Of a stretch of 17,446 nt of DNA, positions 1 to 8,556 are shown in pieces; the first letter of the stretch is position 1, and each line of letters starts with the position of its first letter. Source of the DNA: Carex sylvatica (lineage: Eukaryota > Streptophyta > Magnoliopsida > Poales > Cyperaceae); NCBI GenBank assembly GCA_964058845.1, contig CAXKVR010000789.1:1-17446 (forward strand). The letters are read 5' to 3'. Under the pieces are notes generated by a model. The model was not told where the DNA came from. It searched no databases and saw only the letters and a program-made list of their open reading frames with translations. Both the position numbers and the translations under genes were made by a program.

Positions 1-149
1 TTTAGGAGATAAAATATAGCATCCCACCATTTAATTTTGTATGATAAATTTATTAAAATTATAAATATTTAGGGTTTTGCAGTACCAAAATTTATAAAAA
101 TATAAATAATAAAATAATAACAATAATTATATATTATTATAATATTACC

Positions 150-366
150 TTAATGAGGTAAGGCTGATATTGCAGAAATTTATTTGGGATTGGATGTGGC
201 AGGGATTAGATGTGGCAAATTCTTCATGAGCGAGTTATCAGCGAGTTAGGGCATGCTCATGCCCGCTCATTAAGTAAATGAACGAGTTGTTAATGAGCAA
301 GTTTAAACGAGCTTTTAATGAATGAGTTATGAGTGGCTCACGAGTTATGAGCAATTTTCACCTCTA
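150..366. mobile_element. probable hAT-type transposon terminus (element runs off the left edge)
   Basis: The segment repeats short words such as gagcgagtta, aacgagttgt and gagttatgagc, and ends attttcacctcta. Read from the other strand, the end is tagaggtgaaaatt, close to the TAGGGGTGAAAATT-like termini I know from plant hAT elements. The repetitive 'gagct/cgagtt' subterminal sequence is also common in that group. No transposase is visible and the other end would be outside the window, so the target duplication (expected 8 bp, starting gtggtgta at 367) cannot be tested. It could instead be an unrelated subterminal repeat. Confidence 0.35.
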
Positions 367-527
367 GTGGTGTATACTATATTTGATAGACTCTTTTGTG
401 ATATTTAAAACAAAAGGGTCTCCTTTTGACATGTAGTCACTTCTAGTAAACTCTCTAGGGACAGTAGGAACATGTGACGCTCTCTCTCTTTCTCGTTATG
501 CGTGAAAAAAAAAAAATAGAGCATACT

Positions 528-706
528 TCAACCGGGTTTTTTCTCATATTGTGTGGTTTTTGAATAAAAACCGGTTAATTAATTTGATTTTTCGGTTCAA
601 CTGCAGAAGTGATCTTTTAAAGGAACCAAACCGGGCAGGTAATCGGTTCCGGTTTTTTCCAGTCCAATCGTCTGGTCCGGTCCGGTCCAATTCTGATAAC
701 ACTGAA
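528..706. repeat. ccggt-rich dispersed repeat, class unknown
   Basis: This GC-richer island in AT-rich DNA has repeated accggtt / ggtccggtccggtcc words and ends ctgataacactg. Short open frames exist on both strands, but they mirror the low-complexity composition and show no protein family. Similar ccggtt strings occur near the right end of the hAT element (about 5490-5535), so this may be a subterminal fragment of a DNA transposon. It stops about 30 bp before the LTR copy that begins at 734. The call is composition-based and weak. Confidence 0.3.
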
Positions 707-897
707 CGATATATATATGCATTCATAATTAAGTGATAGAGCTAAATTATATACACATTCAATCTAGTTTTTATCACGAAATAATACCAAATATCTTGTA
801 TTTTGAATATAAAGATAATAAAATACACATAGAATCAAGTTACTGCGTTTGTTTGGTTTTAATTTGCAGAAGATGAGGAAAAATAAAGAAAAATGGC

Positions 898-997
898 CAG
901 TGCGAACGCACTGAGTACTTAGATGAATTTCTGGACGCACGCCAATTTTAAAAAGGTATAATAAGCGATGCATCAAAATCCGTGCGGATGCACGGAT
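898..997. repeat. cluster of perfect short palindromes in the LTR
   Basis: Positions 898-913 form a perfect hairpin with 7-bp arms cagtgcg/cgcactg and a 2-nt spacer. Positions 978-997 form a perfect hairpin with 8-bp arms atccgtgc/gcacggat and a 4-nt spacer. Related gtgcg/cgcac words lie between and after them. The other LTR copy has analogous palindromes at the matching position (16804-16819, and 16825-16831 with 16843-16849). Conservation of the palindromic form while the loops differ suggests a U3 regulatory or structural role. That role is inferred. Confidence 0.55.
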
Positions 998-1340
998 ATC
1001 GATGCAGTCGCACTCTGGTCGCACAGAAAAAGTCTGAGCCCGTCAGCAAAAAATGGAGTCTGAACTTAAAACGGCCACAACTTTTGACTCGTAACTCCTT
1101 TTTGGGCGTATGACCACTTTTTGAAAAGCTAACGAGAATATCTACAACTTGAGAAACTAAAAATAGAAATTTAGGAGCGTCATAGAGAGGCTAAAACTGC
1201 GTTTGCAATGCGTTTTTCTATTTTTGGAACTGCTGACCACGTTTCAATGGGCTAAAATTAGACATGCCATTCTGAAAATCATGTAAAGATAACACTCACT
1301 AATCCCACATTCTAGGCTCTAAATTGAGCAGAATTTTTGC

Positions 1341-1348
1341 TTTAAAAG
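1341..1348 (+). promoter_or_regulatory. candidate TATA box of LTR copy A
   Basis: The string tttaaaag is followed by a pyrimidine/purine leader containing gcatctctcttcgg, inside the LTR and on its sense strand. This would place U3 before it and R/U5 after it. The motif is short and AT-rich DNA produces many chance matches, so it is only a candidate. Confidence 0.25.
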
Positions 1349-1929
1349 GGGAAAGATCTTTTTCATTCAAGGCATCTCTCTTCGGAGGGACATCTCTTCG
1401 CAAAGATCAATTTCATCTCTCAAAATCTCTTCTTCACCAATACTTAGCGTAAAATTCTGCAATCAATGAAGCAATTAAAGGAGGAGGAAGAAGAAGATTT
1501 CAAGAATAAGGATTCTTCATCTAGAAAATGGTGTAATATATTTCTCTATTTAATTTCTCTTTGTTTTATGCCAATCTTGGTAATAAATTCTTTGTTGAAT
1601 ACTTGTATCTCCATGAGAGGAAATAAAATAGAGAAATATATTATGATTGTTTATTGAGATTTGATTGTTAATTTCTGAGATTTATCATTTTGTTGATTAC
1701 ATAATTAGTACTTAAAATCGATGTAGTTCTGCTTTGGATTCGAAAGAACCAAAGTAGTTAGGATGAGAGGAGAGTACCAAATTATGAATGCAAATATCTT
1801 AGGTTTGAATTAGGATCTAACCAATTTGTAATCTAAGTCAAAACTATAGAAATTGGAACTATTAAACAATTAAAAAAATTAGTGGACAAATAATGTAGAT
1901 AATATAAATTATATTTATATTCATACCTA

Positions 1930-3928
1930 GGGGCGGCACGGGACGAAACTGGATTTTGGTTGTCACTCATTCTTGAGTGGTATATGTTAAACATCTCATC
2001 GAACTTCGAATTCACGTAAGACTCCACCCCGGTTGAGTCTAAATGTAAATTCTGTTTGTACCTCTCAACTACTTTGATCGTGTAAAACTTCTTGTATGTC
2101 GGTTGAGACAGTTTGAGATAATGGCCAGGAGAGGTACATCTTCCCAATATTTTAGGAATTTTTGTTTCATAGCATCTACAATCGGCGTGAGAGATGCATC
2201 AGAGATTTCAGCTTGTTTCAATTCGCAATACACCTTGGAGATGTCATAGAGATGTCTCAGTAACTCAAACAACGTCGGTGAGTACGAGCATGATAGTTGG
2301 ACGGTTGCAGTAAAAAAGATCCCTAGAAATTTTCTAAGCCTTTCCAGTTTATCTCATTCTTCGTCAATGAGTTCCAATTGCAATGCCTTGGGGGTGGAGC
2401 TTCTCAAAAACTCCCCTATGACAGCTTTGTAAGGAAGGCATCGGTTCAACAACCTATATGTTGAGTTCCTACGGGTATCTATATCCCAAGATACCTTCAA
2501 CTTGCTCAATATATAGGTGACGCATAATTCAGCAAACTGTTATTTTCTTTCTTAGTTTGAAACAATGTGGTGGAGGGCATTCTTAAATTTAATTATAAAT
2601 AGTTTTACGACTTCTGTTTTAGATCCGCCTTCACGACGAGGTTAAGAACGTGGCAATCACACTTTTAGTAAAATATTTAACCATTCATGATCGGATTTAG
2701 TGACCGTTTAAAAATCTCAATGGAAGCAATGTTGTTGCTAGCATTATCGAAAGATATAGAAAAAACCTTGTTAACCTTATTCCTCTTAAGGTTATACTCT
2801 TCTAAAATCTCAATAATGAATTTGAAAATTACATTTGCAGTGTGGGGGGAAAACAAAACTCAAAAACTTAATTTTTTTTGTAATACCCAATGATCATCGA
2901 TCCAATGGCCGGTAATACAAGAGTACCAAATGCCATATTTACCGACAGTCCATATATCGGAGGTAATTGACACCTTATTGATTTGGTATGTAAATTGAGC
3001 TTTAAGGTCATTTTTGGTCAAGATAAACTGATTTTTTTATTTCACTAACCATTTTTCTATGATGGATCCTCTTGTACATTGGTTGAGCTAACCCCCGAAT
3101 GCATAACCGGGAAAAACTCGTGCAACCACCCATACTTATTGGTTGTTCTTTATGGGTAATGCACCGGGTCAATTCACTAAGCATTTTTTATTCATCAAAT
3201 TTTGGGTTGGTTCTGGTACCATCAGCGTTTATAAGGGTTTGAATTTGTCTCGGTTCAGAATTTTCACTTGGAACCTCACCCTTTCTTTCGTGCATTTTGG
3301 CATGTCTCTTAAAGCTAGTCATACCACTAGATTGTTTATACTCAAAATTTTTGTTGTAATTTTTTACCTTACATTGTAGAAATTGCATAATTTGGACTTT
3401 ATCTCTAGTAATCTTGGAAAATCTCACCCACGGTTGATTGTATTCGGGAGGAGGTCTTTTAGTCTTCTTTCCTGCTGGTTCTTGTGGCGGTGGATCACTT
3501 GTCGAAGGAGGGACAACTTCTTCTTAAATTTCAGGTTCATCTGTCGAATGTGCACCTCCTACAGGAGAAGTGTCAGTGAATTGACTCGATGCTACAGAAA
3601 AAGAGCCAATGCCTCCATATGTATACGGTGGTATCGGTTGAAGTGTTTCTTGTGGAATGAATACGTTTGGATCGTTTGAAGTATAATACTGTGGCGGTGC
3701 ACTCATTTGTGGAGGTTGTTGATAATTCAAATCTAGCATTTGGTCCCTTCTTTGATAATTTGGTGGATAATTTTGTGGATAATTAGATGGATAATTAGGT
3801 GTTTCCATTTGGGAGGAACTTTGTGAATAATTTTGTGGATAATTTGGTATTGGCGGGCCAAAAATATCGGCCGACAGTCTCGCGATGTCCTCTTGCACGG
3901 AATCACGATGAGATGGCATTTTTTAAAT
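1930..3928 (-). pseudogene. hAT transposase pseudogene (BED finger plus RNase H-like domain)
   Basis: The likely start is the ATG at 3919-3917, just after a splice acceptor (ag at 3930-3929). About 130 N-terminal residues are rich in NYPQNY-type Asn-Tyr-Pro repeats. An in-frame TAA at 3526-3524 interrupts them, and the same frame continues with a Pro/Lys-rich linker into a BED-like finger near 3370-3290 (YKQSSGMTSFKRHAKMH). The second cysteine of the finger's CxxC appears to be lost. Another stop lies at 3190-3188. Downstream, in shifting frames, are hAT RNase H signatures: a SDIWT-like motif (about 2941-2965), GHWIDD (about 2893-2915), FDNASNN (about 2729-2750) and C-HVLNLV (about 2634-2662). 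These are followed by LFELLRHLYDISKVYCELKQ and KYWEDVPLLAIISNCLN (2270-2102), with a one-base frameshift near 2102. Intact relatives bind the element ends as multimers and cut and join DNA. The many stops and frameshifts make this copy inactive. Confidence 0.85.
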
Positions 3929-4029
3929 CTATTCAAAATAATAAATATAAATTACTTGACATATTAAAAAAATATATGTAACATATTTATTTAACCTATT
4001 CAAAATAATTCTAACATACATTTGAAAAA

Positions 4030-4445
4030 TAAAAAATAGAAATTTAAAAAACAGAATTAAAAAACAGAAATTAAAAAACAGAATTAAAAAAAACAGAAAT
4101 TAAAAAACATAATTAAAAAAAACAGAATTTAAAAAACAGAAATTTAAAAACAGAAATTAAAAAACAGAAATTAAAAAACATATTTAAAAAAAACAGAATT
4201 AAAAAAACAGAATTAAAAAACAGAATTTAAAAAACAGAAATTTGAAAACAGAAATTAAAAAACAGAGTTACAAAACAGAAATTAAAAAACAGAATTACAA
4301 AACAGAAATTTAAAAACAGAATTAAAAAACAGAAATTAAAAAACAGAATTAAAAAAACAGAAATAAAAAAACAGAATTAAAAAAACAGAAATTTAAAAAA
4401 CAGAAATTAAAAAACAGAATTAAAAAAACAAAATTAAAAAAACAG
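4030..4445. repeat. tandem array of aaaaaacagaaatta-type units
   Basis: About 30 imperfect units of 12-15 bp alternate between 'aaaaaacagaaatt' and 'aaaaaacagaatt', giving an almost pure adenine-rich strand with cag punctuation. The array lies inside the proposed intron of the hAT gene. Variation is mainly in A-run length, which suggests replication slippage. It has no open frame of interest. Confidence 0.85.
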
Positions 4446-4454
4446 AAAAATAAA

Positions 4455-5030
4455 TATAATCTATTCAAAACAAATATAATCACTTCACATATTCAAATCT
4501 ATAAAACTAACCTATTTTTTTCACATATTAAAAATAAATCCGAATTTTGAAACATATTTCTAACATATTCAAAACAAATCTAATTACTTCACATATTCAA
4601 AAAAATAAAACTAACCAATTTTTTTCACATATTAAAAATAAATCTAACAATTTGAAAAATAAAATCTAACATATTCAAAACAAATATAATTACTTCACAT
4701 ATTCAAAAAAATAAAACTAACCATTTTTTCACATATTAAAAATAAATCTTACAATTTGAAAAATAAAATCTAACATATTCAAAACAAATATAATTACTTC
4801 ACATATTCAAATCTATAAAACTAACCTATTTTTTTAACTTATTAAAAATAAATCTAAATTTTGAAAAATAAATCTAACATATTCAAAACAAATATAATTA
4901 CTTCACATATTCAAATCTATAAAACTAACCTATTTTTTTAACCTATTAAAATAAATCCGAATTTTGAAAAATAAATCTAACCTATTCAAAACAAATATAA
5001 TTACTTCACATATTCAAATCTAACATAAAT
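4455..5030. repeat. about 5.5 copies of a ~104-bp AT-rich tandem repeat
   Basis: The phrase tattcaaaacaaat recurs near 4462, 4565, 4672, 4774, 4879 and 4982, giving a period of 102-107 bp. Each unit also carries acttcacatattcaaa, ataaaactaacc and a T-run. The array directly adjoins the shorter cag-type array and sits in the same intron. The remaining stretch to about 5150 has shorter relics such as aatctaacaaatctaa. Confidence 0.85.
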
Positions 5031-5169
5031 AAATCTAACAAATCTAATTACTTAATAAATTTAACAAATCTAACAAATGACAAATCTAATTACTTAATAT
5101 TCAATAAATCTAGCATAAACTAAATGTACTTTACAAAAATAAATTAATCTTAAATAAAATAAATATTAC

Positions 5170-5390
5170 CTTTAAATCTCGTGAAAAAAATTTGCGGGAG
5201 GTGCCGAACTTCGTAATTTCGATACCTTCGTAATTCCGTTTGCGGATTTGTAGAATGAATTAAATTTACAACTATATATTTTTTTAAACAATAAATTAAA
5301 ATTTTGAGATAATAAAATTTGAGAATTGATGAGAGAATGAGAGATTGAGAGATGAGAGATGAGAGATGAGAGAATGAGAGTGTGAATTTT
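5170..5390 (-). other. noncoding first exon of the hAT transposase gene (proposed)
   Basis: This lies downstream of a TATA-like box at 5408-5416 and ends at a splice donor (aaag|gtaat). Its 5' half, on the minus strand, is a pyrimidine microsatellite of ctctcat units (5328-5391). Its 3' half contains acgaaggtatcgaaattacgaag. No ATG-led frame of note occurs. The transcription start is guessed from the TATA spacing. Confidence 0.4.
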
Positions 5391-5391
5391 T
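5328..5391. repeat. gagagat microsatellite
   Basis: Repeats of gagagat/gagagaat form a GA-rich tract. On the transcribed (minus) strand it is CT-rich and falls just after the predicted start site, a position where CT-rich leaders are common in plant genes. Confidence 0.8.
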
Positions 5392-5407
5392 TGAGAGGAA
5401 GAGGGGG

Positions 5408-5416
5408 TATTTAAAG
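5408..5416 (-). promoter_or_regulatory. candidate TATA box of the hAT transposase gene
   Basis: On the minus strand ctttaaata is followed by ccccctcttcctctc and the CT-rich leader. It sits roughly 1.5 kb upstream of the transposase start codon and on the correct strand, about 30 bp before the presumed start of the first exon. Confidence 0.4.
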
Positions 5417-5673
5417 AAAATATTGGAGAGGGAATAAAATTTGAAAAAAAAAATTTGAAAAAAAAAAAACTGACGGGACGGTGGGTCCGACCGGTCGGGT
5501 TTGATTAGACCGGTTCGGACCCGGTTGAACCGGCGGTAATTTCCGAAATTTCAAAAAAATGTGAAATTTTTTGAAATTTTTAATGGGTACGAGTACTGTA
5601 GGGCGGCGGGTCGGGTCGGGTGGGTACGGGCATAATTCGGACCGTATTTGCCTAGGTATTGAACCAAATAACC

Positions 5674-5795
5674 GTACTTTATCATAAAAAGTTGTATCTA
5701 TTTTAAAAAAAAATAAAAACTTTAAGTTATTTAATGTTTGTTATTCAAAAAAATTTCTCAAAATAGATACAATTTTTTATAAATTAAATGTACTA
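5674..5795. mobile_element. short hairpin MITE-like element
   Basis: Positions 5684-5704 and 5760-5780 are inverted copies of 21 bp with one mismatch (ataaaaagttgtatctattt versus ataaaaaattgtatctattt). Weaker pairing extends outward to gtac on both sides (5674-5677 and 5789-5792). The size of about 120 bp, AT-rich loop and lack of coding sequence fit a MITE. No clear target duplication was found, so the superfamily is open. Confidence 0.55.
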
Positions 5796-6265
5796 GAAGG
5801 ATCACAATAATTTCTATATTACCTAGAAGTGACTTTTGAACCGGGATCAATAACTCAGAATTCATGCATTTTTATTTTTTTACAATAAAACATAATGAAA
5901 TATATTAATTTTTCTTACAGCCGCGAAAAATCCGGCCTGAAAAATATTGATCGGGTTATTTGTTACAGTCTTTCTAATAAATAAAATTTTATTGTATTTC
6001 ATCTATTTTTAAAAAAATATATCCAACATTTCTAATATTTTCATAAAAAAATATATATATATAAAAATTTCTGTTTTAAAAAAAAAATTTGGGACCGTGA
6101 AAAATTTCCACGGTTTGGCTATTTTTAAATTTTTTTTGAAAACTTGGTTATTATTATTAAAATAATTTTTTAATTGGGTAAAAATAAAAATGTCGGCAGA
6201 TCTTGTGCTGACAAAAGCAATAAATCTTTCTAATCTAAAGAGAAAATAAAAAATAACTAGAACTT
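5796..6265. other. gene-free AT-rich stretch
   Basis: No coding frame or recognisable gene. Small inverted repeats occur: accgtg/cacggt at about 6095-6115, and gtcggca...tgctgac at about 6192-6212. These resemble fragments of old DNA transposons but cannot be placed in a family. Confidence 0.5.
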
Positions 6266-6410
6266 TCGTGTAGAGAAATGATATGTAGAGAAATTTATAT
6301 TGTTAAAATAATTTTCATCAAGTATATATATGTAGAGAAAATCCTTATTTGAATCATTTATTAATATATTTTTCAAATTTGTTTCTTTACATATCATCTC
6401 CTCTAAATCG
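6266..6410. mobile_element. MITE-like element with ~30-bp imperfect inverted repeats
   Basis: The left arm gtagagaaatgatatgtaga (from 6270) pairs with the right arm at about 6375-6405, whose complement reads tagaggagatgatatgtaaa. The arms are separated by about 80 bp of AT-rich DNA with no frame. The structure is that of a small non-autonomous DNA transposon; family and target duplication are not determined. Confidence 0.5.
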
Positions 6411-6652
6411 TTTAATGACATGTCTCACTTGTGGAGAAAATTAGATATTAAATCGCAATGATATTTCAAAAAAAAATCATGTTATATTTGATTTTTTTTT
6501 CATTTGTTATTGTTTATTTTATTGTTGTTTGTTATTTGAATTTCCGTTTTTGTTCAATTTGTCTTTTATTTTTATTTAAATATTTTTTTTAATTATGTGT
6601 GGATTTCAAATAAAAAAATATTTTCATATTCTACCAATCTTATAATATGTCT
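6411..6652. other. gene-free T-rich stretch
   Basis: T-rich DNA with tgttatttgtttatt-like strings and no frame or structured repeat. It could be the body of the Helitron-like element whose end is at 6680, but its 5' end was not identified. Confidence 0.4.
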
Positions 6653-6680
6653 CCGTTGCAACGCACGGGCACAATACTAG
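6653..6680 (+). mobile_element. Helitron-like 3' terminus (plus orientation)
   Basis: The sequence ccgttgcaacgcacgggcac is followed by aatactag, then t at 6681. It has a short hairpin (ccgt.gc / gcacgg with a one-base bulge) about 10 bp before a CTAG end followed by T. This is the Helitron 3' pattern of hairpin plus CTRR, inserted before T. The same motif recurs twice more in the window in the opposite orientation. The 5' TC end was not located. Confidence 0.5.
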
Positions 6681-6694
6681 TGTATATATATATA

Positions 6695-6722
6695 CTAGTC
6701 CAGTGCCCGTGCGTTGCAACGG
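6695..6722 (-). mobile_element. Helitron-like 3' terminus (minus orientation)
   Basis: This is an inverted copy of the 6653-6680 motif: ctagtccagtgcccgtgcgt followed by tgcaacgg. On the minus strand it ends gggcactggactag followed by t. It lies only 14 bp from the previous terminus across tgtatatatatata, so the two ends face each other. The element body would extend to the right; its 5' end is unknown. Confidence 0.5.
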
Positions 6723-7131
6723 GGGTTGAAATATTATTTTGTTTGAAATAAATAAATGAACAAAGCAATTAATCAGACTCAGTGTCAATGTCAGTTTCAC
6801 CAAGCACAATATGAGGTGCTGAATCACTTGTTTCACAAAGTAAATTATAACCTTAGAGTTTAATACTATATTACGGCATCTCCATTGATGCAGTTGATTT
6901 GCAATTGCAAACAACTATTATGAAATAATTGAAATCAATTTCATTTCTTAATTGCAAAACTCCTGCATTAATGCAATTTGCAAATCAATATCTGAAAAAT
7001 AATTTTGCATAAACTCAAATACATCCATGTAAAATTGCAAATTAAAAAAATATAAGGAGAATAATGAAGATATTATTTTCACAAAGAAATCAGTGCCATC
7101 GTTGGAAAGGAGAAAGGGACGCATGGGGAAG
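6723..7131. other. gene-free stretch between a Helitron-like end and the fold-back element
   Basis: The frames here are interrupted and match no family I know. Repeated tgcaatt / aattgca words occur at about 6880-7040, without a clean array. It may be the interior of the Helitron-like element that starts at 6695. Confidence 0.4.
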
Positions 7132-7572
7132 GAAATTCATATCATCTGAGATATCTTAAATTTTGCCTTTACTTTTTGGAAAATCTAAACCGTTCTAATA
7201 CAGTCTACACGAATCTTGAAGCTCAATAATACTTCTGCACGAATAGGCACGCAAAAGTTGAGATATCCAGAGCCGTTCAAATAATTTCTACACGAATCTC
7301 GAAGCTCAATAATACTGGCGCCTGCGCTACCCCCGAATAGGCACCCGACACGTGGGTCAAGCAAAAGTTGAGATATCTCGGGAATAGGCACCGGCCGCGT
7401 AGCCTCTGCGCTATCTCAACTTTTGCTTGACCCACGTGTCGGGTGCCTATTCGGGGGTAGCACAGGCGCCAGTATTATTGAGCTTTGAGATTCGTGCAAA
7501 AAGTATGTGAACAGTTGAGATTTTCCATAAAGTCACGCAAAGTTTGAGGTACCGCAGAGGATACGAATTCGA
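7132..7572. mobile_element. fold-back element with long inverted arms
   Basis: The inner arms 7292-7375 and 7412-7495 are inverted copies of 84 bp with two mismatches, around a 36-bp loop. Outer parts also pair: gaaattcatatcatctgaga at the left against gatacgaattcga at the right, with shared 'tggaaaatct', 'cacgaatct' and 'agctcaataatac' words. The left side holds an extra tandem part-copy (about 7200-7290). Each inner arm contains acacgtgg, a G-box/ABRE-type core. No transposase is present. A single arm of the same family lies at 15291-15392. Transcription across it would give a long hairpin RNA. Confidence 0.75.
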
Positions 7573-7857
7573 AAAAGTAGAAAACGCGTGAAAACAGTAG
7601 AAAACGCGTGGAAAAAAGAAGATTCAGTGATACAATTTCTGTGTGGCATTATATGTAGCATGGATATAAATCCTAAATTTAGATTTCTACACGTTTGACA
7701 ACATGAAACAGGTGTATAAAATCAAAATTATTTATTAAAGGCTGAGATTAAGATCTGTTTTGATGAGTGGCTGAGATTTATAGAATCAACGGCTCAGATC
7801 CTCTGTGGGTGAATAGGTGATTGGGAACCAAATTTTTTTACGTGATATTTAGTAGTC

Positions 7858-7860
<3 letters not shown>
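7573..7860. other. gene-free flank with short repeats
   Basis: It starts with two copies of agtagaaaacgcgtg (7577-7591 and 7596-7610). Later it contains ggctgagatt and ggctcagatc, near each other in similar context (about 7741-7800), which resemble MITE termini. No gene is visible. Confidence 0.45.

Positions 7861-7926
<66 letters not shown>
7861..7926. repeat. (AT)33 microsatellite
   Basis: An uninterrupted at dinucleotide run of 66 bases. It is likely length-variable and prone to assembly error. Confidence 0.95.
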
Positions 7927-7928
<2 letters not shown>

Positions 7929-8530
7929 TTTCACCACTATGCTAATTATATCTCAAAAGAAGTAATCTAACAAATATTTAAAAAAAAAAAAATTTATCTT
8001 AGATTTTATTATCTTGCTCTTTATAGTGTCTAATATATATATATATTTGAGGACCGGCCATTTTTTTGACCGGTTTGGACATTATTATTAATTTTTAATT
8101 AATGTTCGGATAATTATTGAAACCAACATGTTTGAAATTTTAACATTCAATTTGGTTCGCTTTTAGGTGTTATTTATGATCGCTTCATTCTATTTTTAAT
8201 TTTACCTAACCGAATAAATTGATCCTGATTAAAATATAAACACTTTTATTTTTTGAAAGCAAAGATAAAAAAAAAAAAGTGGAACACGTTGACTGACCTG
8301 AATAGATCATCATGCCAATAATAAGTTTTTACTTGAAAAACAGGGCACTATTCATCTATCCTAATTAAAATATAAAATCTATTAATTTGTGTCAATTTTT
8401 TGTACATTTTTCAGTTTCAAATTACAATTACGTAACATTTCTAGGATTATAATTTCAAGAGAAATTATAGTACATGAATCATCCTAGAAAGCCATCAATA
8501 AAAGAAAATAAAGCAACTTGTAATAAATGA
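7927..8530. other. gene-free AT-rich stretch
   Basis: No frame longer than background and no family match. A small inverted repeat accgg/ccggt with a T-rich spacer occurs at about 8053-8076. Confidence 0.45.
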
Positions 8531-8556
8531 CTAGTATTGTGCCCGTGCGTTGCAAC
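8531..8556 (-). mobile_element. third Helitron-like 3' terminus (minus orientation)
   Basis: The sequence ctagtattgtgcccgtgcgt is followed by tgcaac. On the minus strand it ends gggcacaatactag, identical in its last 14 bases to the plus-oriented terminus at 6667-6680, and is followed by t. The body would run rightwards. The 5' end is not identified, so what it spans is unknown. Confidence 0.5.

Larger units (their letters stand above)
734..1850 (+). mobile_element. partial LTR (copy A), same family as the solo LTR at 15625-17015
   Basis: Two blocks match the minus strand of 15625-17015. Block 1 (734-920) shares taaattatatacacatt, caaatatcttgtattt, aaaatacaca, gaatcaagttactgc and cactgag.actta. 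Block 2 (about 1640-1850) shares tttgattgttaatttctg, gagagtaccaaattatgaatgcaa and the following run. Between them copy A carries about 350 bp more than its relative. Copy A starts with TG at 734, the position equivalent to the TG of the other copy, and is lost after about 1850, just before the hAT element. The 63-codon frame inside it (1466-1657) has no recognisable domain and is probably not a gene. Truncation at the hAT side could be deletion or insertion. Confidence 0.6.
3929..5169 (-). other. intron in the 5' untranslated part of the hAT transposase gene
   Basis: On the minus strand the donor is aaag|gtaatattta at 5170/5169 and the acceptor gaatag|attt at 3929/3928, nine bases before the transposase ATG. 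The 1.24-kb interval has no coding potential. It consists mostly of two tandem-repeat blocks listed separately. A noncoding first exon followed by a long intron is inferred from these signals plus the TATA-like box upstream; no transcript evidence is available. Confidence 0.5.
1920..5663 (-). mobile_element. degenerate hAT superfamily DNA transposon
   Basis: The element contains a broken hAT transposase gene on the minus strand with promoter, first exon and intron. Proposed ends are an inverted match: ttcatacctagg at 1920-1931, and cctaggtattgaa at 5651-5663 which reads ttcaatacctagg on the other strand (12 of 13). Next to these ends the DNA is unusually GC-rich (gggcggcacggg on the left; gggcggcgggtcgggtcggg on the right), as is common near plant hAT termini. 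No 8-bp target duplication was found, so the exact borders are uncertain. The left end cuts in right after the transposase RNase H region, which suggests the C-terminal dimerisation (hATC) part is deleted. It is not expected to move by itself. Confidence 0.75.

Noticed and set aside
764..1024. 86-codon minus-strand frame
   Set aside because: Spans the LTR palindromes and is antisense to the element; no recognisable domain, and not preserved in the other LTR.
1466..1657. 63-codon plus-strand frame starting MKQLKEEEEE
   Set aside because: Lies inside LTR copy A, and its start is a purine-rich run. The frame is not kept in the related LTR at 15625-17015.
3143..3679. Plus-strand frames of 78 and 98 codons
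   Set aside because: They are antisense to the hAT transposase pseudogene, whose BED and RNase H motifs are on the minus strand.
6624..6914. 96-codon minus-strand frame
   Set aside because: Runs across the two facing Helitron-like ends and their AT linker; no family resemblance.
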